From an uncultured Tepidimonas sp. (GTDB lineage Bacteria > Pseudomonadota > Gammaproteobacteria > Burkholderiales > Burkholderiaceae_C), in NCBI GenBank assembly GCA_937949455.1, contig CALEDU010000195.1, forward strand, positions 1 to 9,136: DNA of 9,136 nt, given 5' to 3'. Below are positions 5,485 to 9,136 of the stretch, piece by piece. Position 1 is the first letter of the stretch. Every line of letters starts with the position of its first letter. The notes under the pieces were generated by a model. The model saw only the letters and a program-made list of their open reading frames with translations. It searched no databases and was not told the origin of the DNA. The translations under genes were made by a program, and so were the position numbers.

Positions 5485-6249
5485 TCACACCCGGCTGAAG
5501 TCGGGCGCGCGCTTCTCCAAGAAAGCCGCGAAGGCCTCCTTGGCGGCCGCCTCGCGCAGCATCCGGCCAAAGCTTGCGCCCTCCTCGGCCATGCGCTGCA
5601 GCACCGCATCCTGCTGGGCGCCTTTCATCAGGCGCTTGGTCTCCACCAGCGACGACAGGGGCTTGGCGGCCAGCTTGCGTGCGATCTGCTGCGCATAGGC
5701 GTTGACCTCGGTCGGCGGCAAGACCTTGTTGACCAGTCCCACCTCCAGCGCCGCCTCGGCGTAGATCGGCTCGCCCAGCAGCAACGCCTCGGCCGCGCGG
5801 TGGTAGCCAAACATCTGCGGTGCGATCAGACTGGACGCCCCCTCGGCACACAGGCCCAAATTGACGAACGGCATGGAAAATGCCGCGTTGTCGCCAGCGT
5901 ATACCAGATCGCAGTGGAACAGCATCGTGGTGCCGATGCCGACTGCCGGCCCGCACACCGCCGCCACCAGCGGCTTGGGGAAGGTGGCGATGCCGCGCAG
6001 AAAGCGAAACACCGGGCTGTCGGCGCCGACCGGCGGAGTGTGGAGAAACTCCTCGATGTCGTTGCCCGCCGAAAACATGGCCTCGTTGCCCTGAATGACG
6101 GCGACACGCACGGCGGCATCCGTCGCCGAGCGCGCCAGGGCATCGGCCAGCGTCGCATACATGGCGCTGGTCAACGAGTTTTTGCGGGCGGGGCGGTTGA
6201 GGGTCAGCGTCAGCACGCCGCCTTCGGTGTGTTCGAGGATGTCGGCCAT
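5485..6249 (-). CDS. Crotonase-family protein, probable delta3-delta2-enoyl-CoA isomerase (annotation as enoyl-CoA hydratase doubtful)
   Basis: A 254-residue single-domain crotonase. The CoA/oxyanion-hole blocks are FSAGNDIEEF at 59-68 and CGPAVGIGTTML at 99-110. Aligned by eye with rat mitochondrial enoyl-CoA hydratase, the two catalytic glutamates (E144 and E164) fall on T108 and F128, so the classical hydration residues are missing. Instead, PFVNLGLCAEGASS at 127-140 parallels the PF..LG..PEG.SS block of ECI2/Eci1-type enoyl-CoA isomerases, with E136 at the isomerase's catalytic position. It would move double bonds so that unsaturated fatty acids can enter beta-oxidation. The start is the ATG at 6249, with AGGAG 6 nt upstream. 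The thiolase stop is 17 nt before the start, and the thioesterase follows 16 nt after the stop. Fold is certain; the isomerase role is inferred. Confidence 0.9.
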   Translation of the reverse strand: MADILEHTEGGVLTLTLNRPARKNSLTSAMYATLADALARSATDAAVRVAVIQGNEAMFSAGNDIEEFLHTPPVGADSPVFRFLRGIATFPKPLVAAVCGPAVGIGTTMLFHCDLVYAGDNAAFSMPFVNLGLCAEGASSLIAPQMFGYHRAAEALLLGEPIYAEAALEVGLVNKVLPPTEVNAYAQQIARKLAAKPLSSLVETKRLMKGAQQDAVLQRMAEEGASFGRMLREAAAKEAFAAFLEKRAPDFSRV

Positions 6250-6255
6250 CGGAGT

Positions 6256-6260
6256 CTCCT
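6256..6260 (-). promoter_or_regulatory. Crotonase ribosome binding site
   Basis: AGGAG on the minus strand lies 6 nt before the ATG at 6249. It selects this start over the two adjacent ATG codons at 6270 and 6267, which touch the thiolase end. Confidence 0.75.
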
Positions 6261-6266
6261 GCTGCA

Positions 6267-7502
6267 TCATACCCGCTCGAAAATGCCGGCAGCGCCCTGC
6301 CCCATGCCCACGCACATGGTCACCATGCCGTAGCGCAGCCGGTGGCGGCGCAGCGCATGCACGACGGTGGCGGAGCGGACAGCGCCGGTGGCCCCGAGCG
6401 GATGCCCAAGTGCGATCGCGCCGCCCAGCGGATTGACCTTGGCCGGGTCGAGCCCGAGCTGATTCATCACCGCCAGCGACTGCGCGGCGAACGCCTCGTT
6501 GAGCTCGATCCAGTCGAGATCGTCTTGCTTCAGGCCTGCGGCCTTCAGCGCCGCCGGGATGGCTTCAATGGGCCCGATGCCCATGATGTGTGGCGGCACT
6601 CCGCGCGCGGCGAAGCTGACAAAACGCGCCAGCGGCTGCAGGCCAAAGCGTTGCACCGCAGCCTCGCTGGCCAGGATCAGGGCACCGGCACCATCGGAGG
6701 TCTGCGAACTGTTGCCGGCTGTGACGCTACCCAGCCCGGTGGGCGTCAGATCGGCGCGGCGCGGCGTGGCGAACACTGGGCGCAGCTTGGCCAGGGCCTC
6801 CAGGGTGGTGTCGGCGCGTGGGCCCTCATCCCGATCGACAGTGCGGCGTTGGATGCCGACTTCGCCCCGGTCCAGGTCCAGCGTGCGCTCCTCCACCTCC
6901 ACCGGGGTGATCTCGTCGCAGAACTCGCCCGCCTGCTGCGCTCGGATGGCGCGCTGGTGCGACTGCAGCGCGAATTCGTCCTGCGCCTGGCGGGAGACTT
7001 TCCACTGCTGCGCCACCTTCTCGGCGGTCAGCCCCATGCCGTAGGCGATGCCGTAGTCGTCCACATCGTCGGTATTGGCAAAGATCGCGGGCGATAGGCT
7101 TGGCGTGTTGCCCATCATCGGCACCATGCTCATGCTCTCCACGCCGGCTGCGATCATCACATCGGCCTCGCCAACACGGATGCGGTCAGCCGCCATCTGC
7201 ACCGCCGACAAGCCAGAGGCGCAAAAGCGGTTGACGGTGATGCCGCCGACGCTTTTGGGAAGGCCGGCCAATAGGGCACCAATGCGCGCGACGTTGAGGC
7301 CCTGTTGCGCCTCGGGGATGGCGCAGCCGCAAATCACGTCTTCGATGGCGGCTGGATCCAGCCCCGGCACCTGCGCCACGGCAGCGCGCAGCACATGCGC
7401 CAGCAGGTCGTCCGGGCGGGTGTGGCGAAAATAGCCCTTGTGGGACTTGCCGATCGGTGTGCGGGTGGCCGCGACGATGTAGGCGTCTTGTCGGGTTTTC
7501 AT
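6267..7502 (-). CDS. fadA: 3-ketoacyl-CoA thiolase / acetyl-CoA C-acyltransferase (FadA type)
   Basis: A 411-residue thiolase that cleaves 3-ketoacyl-CoA with CoA to give acetyl-CoA and a shortened acyl-CoA, the last step of each beta-oxidation round. The nucleophile is C94 in NRFCASGLSAVQ. Other active-site blocks are NEAFA at 335-339, H367 in GHPLGATGAV, and C397 in MCVGMGQGAAGIFERV. That C-terminal block resembles E. coli FadA (CIGLGQG) more than the biosynthetic thiolases (usually CIGGGQG). The chosen start, ATG at 7502, has GGAG 9 nt upstream and gives the standard N-terminus (AYIVAATRTPIGK). A longer in-frame start would enter the upstream gene. It lies 19 nt after the multifunctional dehydrogenase/hydratase gene, the usual partner. 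All catalytic residues are present. Confidence 0.95.
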   Translation of the reverse strand: MKTRQDAYIVAATRTPIGKSHKGYFRHTRPDDLLAHVLRAAVAQVPGLDPAAIEDVICGCAIPEAQQGLNVARIGALLAGLPKSVGGITVNRFCASGLSAVQMAADRIRVGEADVMIAAGVESMSMVPMMGNTPSLSPAIFANTDDVDDYGIAYGMGLTAEKVAQQWKVSRQAQDEFALQSHQRAIRAQQAGEFCDEITPVEVEERTLDLDRGEVGIQRRTVDRDEGPRADTTLEALAKLRPVFATPRRADLTPTGLGSVTAGNSSQTSDGAGALILASEAAVQRFGLQPLARFVSFAARGVPPHIMGIGPIEAIPAALKAAGLKQDDLDWIELNEAFAAQSLAVMNQLGLDPAKVNPLGGAIALGHPLGATGAVRSATVVHALRRHRLRYGMVTMCVGMGQGAAGIFERV

Positions 7503-7521
7503 GTCGGGTATCTCCGCGGGT

Positions 7522-9136
7522 TCAGTTGCGCAGGGGCTTGCCACTGTCGAGCAAGGCCATGATGCGCGCCTGCGTCTTGGGTTGGACGATGAGGGCGCAA
7601 AACGCCTCGCGCTCTAGCTTCATGAGGTATTCCTCCGTCACCAGGGTGCCGGCTTCGACGTCGCCACCGGTGACCACATGGGCAATGCGGCTGGCGATAT
7701 GGAAGTCATAGGCGGTGATGAAGCCACCGTCGCGCATATTGACCAGCGAGCCCAGGATGGTGGCCTTGCCCGAGCGGCCGGCGACGGGGAAGCGGCGCTG
7801 CAGCGGCGGCCGGTAGCCGCTCGTGGCCAAGGCCTGCGCCTCGCGCACGGCGACGAACAGCAGTTCATCACGGTGCGGCACGATCACGTCGCTGTCGAGC
7901 AGGTAGCCGAGTTTGCGGCTTTCCAGCGCGCTGGTGCCTACCGTGGCCATCGCCGCGGCCTTGAAGCCCTCGGTCAAAAACGGCAGCAAGTCGATGCCAG
8001 TGCTGGCACGGGCATTTTCCGCCGCGCGTCGGGCCACATAGGTCAGCCCGCCAGCACCCGGGATCAAGCCAACGCCAACTTCTACCAACCCCATGTAACT
8101 TTCCATATGCGCGACGCGACGAGCGCAATGCACCGCCAGTTCGCAGCCGCCGCCCAGGGCCATGCCGCGCACCGCAGCCACCGTCGGCACCTGGGCGTAG
8201 CGCAGCCGCAGCATGACACGCTGCATCTCGGCCTCCACCGACTCGATGGCTTGCACGCCCATGGCAGCAAACGCCGGCAGCGTGGCTTGTAGGTCGGCGC
8301 CGACCGAAAACGGCTCGTCGCCCGACCACACCACCAGGCCCGCAAAGCGGGCCTCGGCCTCCTCGACCGCGCGATCCAGCCCTTCCACCACGGCCGGACT
8401 AATGGCGTGCATCTTGGTCTTGAGGCTGGCGATCAGCACGTCGTCCAGCCCGGCGCGCGGCAGCGTCCACAGGCGGATCGCGTCGTCCTCATAGACAGTT
8501 GCACCGTCGGTGCGCCAGTCCGGCCCGCCTTCGCCAAAGACGCGTTCGCGATAGAGCTGGCGCGCGTGCACCGGCAGCGTGCGCGGCGGCTCGAAGCGGC
8601 CGGTGGCCGGGTTCCACGACCCTTCCGGCTGGTGCACGCCGCCACGCTCGGCTACCGGGCCCTCGAACACCCAGGCCGGCAGCGGCACCGAGCACAGCGC
8701 GCGGCCGGCATCGATGTCCTCCTGCACCATGCGCGCCACCTCCAGCCAGCCGGCCTGCTGCCACAGCTCGAACGGCCCCTGCTGCATGCCGAAGCCCCAG
8801 CGCATCGCCTGATCGACGTCGCGCGCCGTCTCGGCGATCGACTGCAGGTGTAGCGCGGCATAGTGGAAGCCGTTGCGCAGGATGGCCCACAGGAAGCGGC
8901 CCTGCGGCCCCTCGGTACCGCGCAGCAGCTTCAGGCGCTCGGGCGCGGGTTTTTTTAGCATGCGGCCATAGACTTCATCGGCTTTGGTGCCAGCGGGCAC
9001 ATAGTCGCCGCTGGCCAGGTCGAAGCGCAACACATCGCGCCCGACCTTCTTGTAGAAGCCCGCCTTCGTCTTCTGCCCCAGGTGGCCCTTGTCCAGCAGC
9101 GCCTGCAATACCTTGGGCGTGGCAAACGTCGGGTAG
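7522..9136 (-). CDS. 3-hydroxyacyl-CoA dehydrogenase / enoyl-CoA hydratase, FadN-type fusion (N-terminus beyond window)
   Basis: Reading leftward from the right edge, 537 residues are visible and the frame is open at the edge; the NAD-binding part is missing because of the window, not a mutation. The visible N-terminal piece (HLGQKTKAGFYKK) is typical of the 3-hydroxyacyl-CoA dehydrogenase C-terminal domain. A second such region follows, with AMRWGFGMQQGPFELW at about 8808-8761. From about 8490 to the stop is a crotonase domain: WSGDEPFSVGADL, then GMALGGGCELAVHC with Glu at 8142-8140, and GLVEVGVGLIPGAGG with Glu at 8082-8080. These correspond to both hydratase glutamates at the expected spacing of 20. 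The dehydrogenase-then-hydratase order is that of Bacillus FadN (YusL), the reverse of E. coli FadB. It performs the hydration and NAD-dependent oxidation steps, feeding the thiolase encoded 19 nt downstream. The operon promoter is outside the window. Confidence 0.94.
   Translation of the reverse strand, partial: YPTFATPKVLQALLDKGHLGQKTKAGFYKKVGRDVLRFDLASGDYVPAGTKADEVYGRMLKKPAPERLKLLRGTEGPQGRFLWAILRNGFHYAALHLQSIAETARDVDQAMRWGFGMQQGPFELWQQAGWLEVARMVQEDIDAGRALCSVPLPAWVFEGPVAERGGVHQPEGSWNPATGRFEPPRTLPVHARQLYRERVFGEGGPDWRTDGATVYEDDAIRLWTLPRAGLDDVLIASLKTKMHAISPAVVEGLDRAVEEAEARFAGLVVWSGDEPFSVGADLQATLPAFAAMGVQAIESVEAEMQRVMLRLRYAQVPTVAAVRGMALGGGCELAVHCARRVAHMESYMGLVEVGVGLIPGAGGLTYVARRAAENARASTGIDLLPFLTEGFKAAAMATVGTSALESRKLGYLLDSDVIVPHRDELLFVAVREAQALATSGYRPPLQRRFPVAGRSGKATILGSLVNMRDGGFITAYDFHIASRIAHVVTGGDVEAGTLVTEEYLMKLEREAFCALIVQPKTQARIMALLDSGKPLRN

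Noticed and set aside
5869..5885. 6-bp hairpin CGGCAT-GGAAA-ATGCCG
   Set aside because: It lies within the crotonase coding region, with no T run and no nearby start or stop to regulate.
5308..6333. Plus-strand frame of 341 codons opposite the crotonase
   Set aside because: It is a mirror of the crotonase and thioesterase codons; it has no plausible start context and no domain.

Overview
The window is GC-rich, densely coding DNA that looks like a betaproteobacterial chromosome, most likely order Burkholderiales. This is inferred from gene order (ilvE, then a small CHCC zinc-finger gene, then LPS genes) and from an inverted FadN-type multifunctional beta-oxidation enzyme followed by thiolase, crotonase and thioesterase genes. 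I could not run a search, so the genus is open. No tRNA, rRNA, insertion sequence, CRISPR array or prophage gene was seen.

Layout. (1) Bases 1-265, minus strand: the 5' part of a Pro/Ala/Thr/Gln-rich protein cut by the left edge. It is preceded by a close match to a flagellar sigma-28 (FliA) promoter at 321-347, so a flagellar protein such as a FliK-like hook-length regulator is the best guess. (2) Bases 550-4211, plus strand: a compact run of ilvE (branched-chain aminotransferase), a 73-residue CHCC zinc-finger protein, a polytopic O-antigen ligase/polymerase-family protein, and a GT4 glycosyltransferase joined to the ligase gene by an ATGA overlap. (3) Bases 9136-4193, minus strand: a fatty-acid beta-oxidation operon read right to left. 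It holds a 3-hydroxyacyl-CoA dehydrogenase/enoyl-CoA hydratase (cut by the right edge), a FadA-type thiolase, a stand-alone crotonase that looks more like an enoyl-CoA isomerase than a hydratase, a YigI-like acyl-CoA thioesterase, and last a GT25 glycosyltransferase. All four junctions in this operon are 16-19 nt. The two operons converge, and the GT4 and GT25 genes overlap tail to tail by 19 bp.

How the genes fit together. The minus-strand operon can hydrate, oxidise and thiolytically cleave enoyl-CoAs. The isomerase-like crotonase would bring unsaturated intermediates into the pathway, and the thioesterase would release CoA from slow or dead-end acyl-CoAs. The plus-strand genes link branched-chain amino acid metabolism to a surface-polysaccharide pair. 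The GT25 gene is functionally closer to that pair but sits on the opposite strand behind the thioesterase gene.

I found no clearly new system. The points most worth a second look are the sigma-28 promoter, the crotonase that has lost both hydratase glutamates, the glycosyltransferase at the end of a beta-oxidation operon with its convergent overlap, and a possible small coupled ORF ahead of ilvE.
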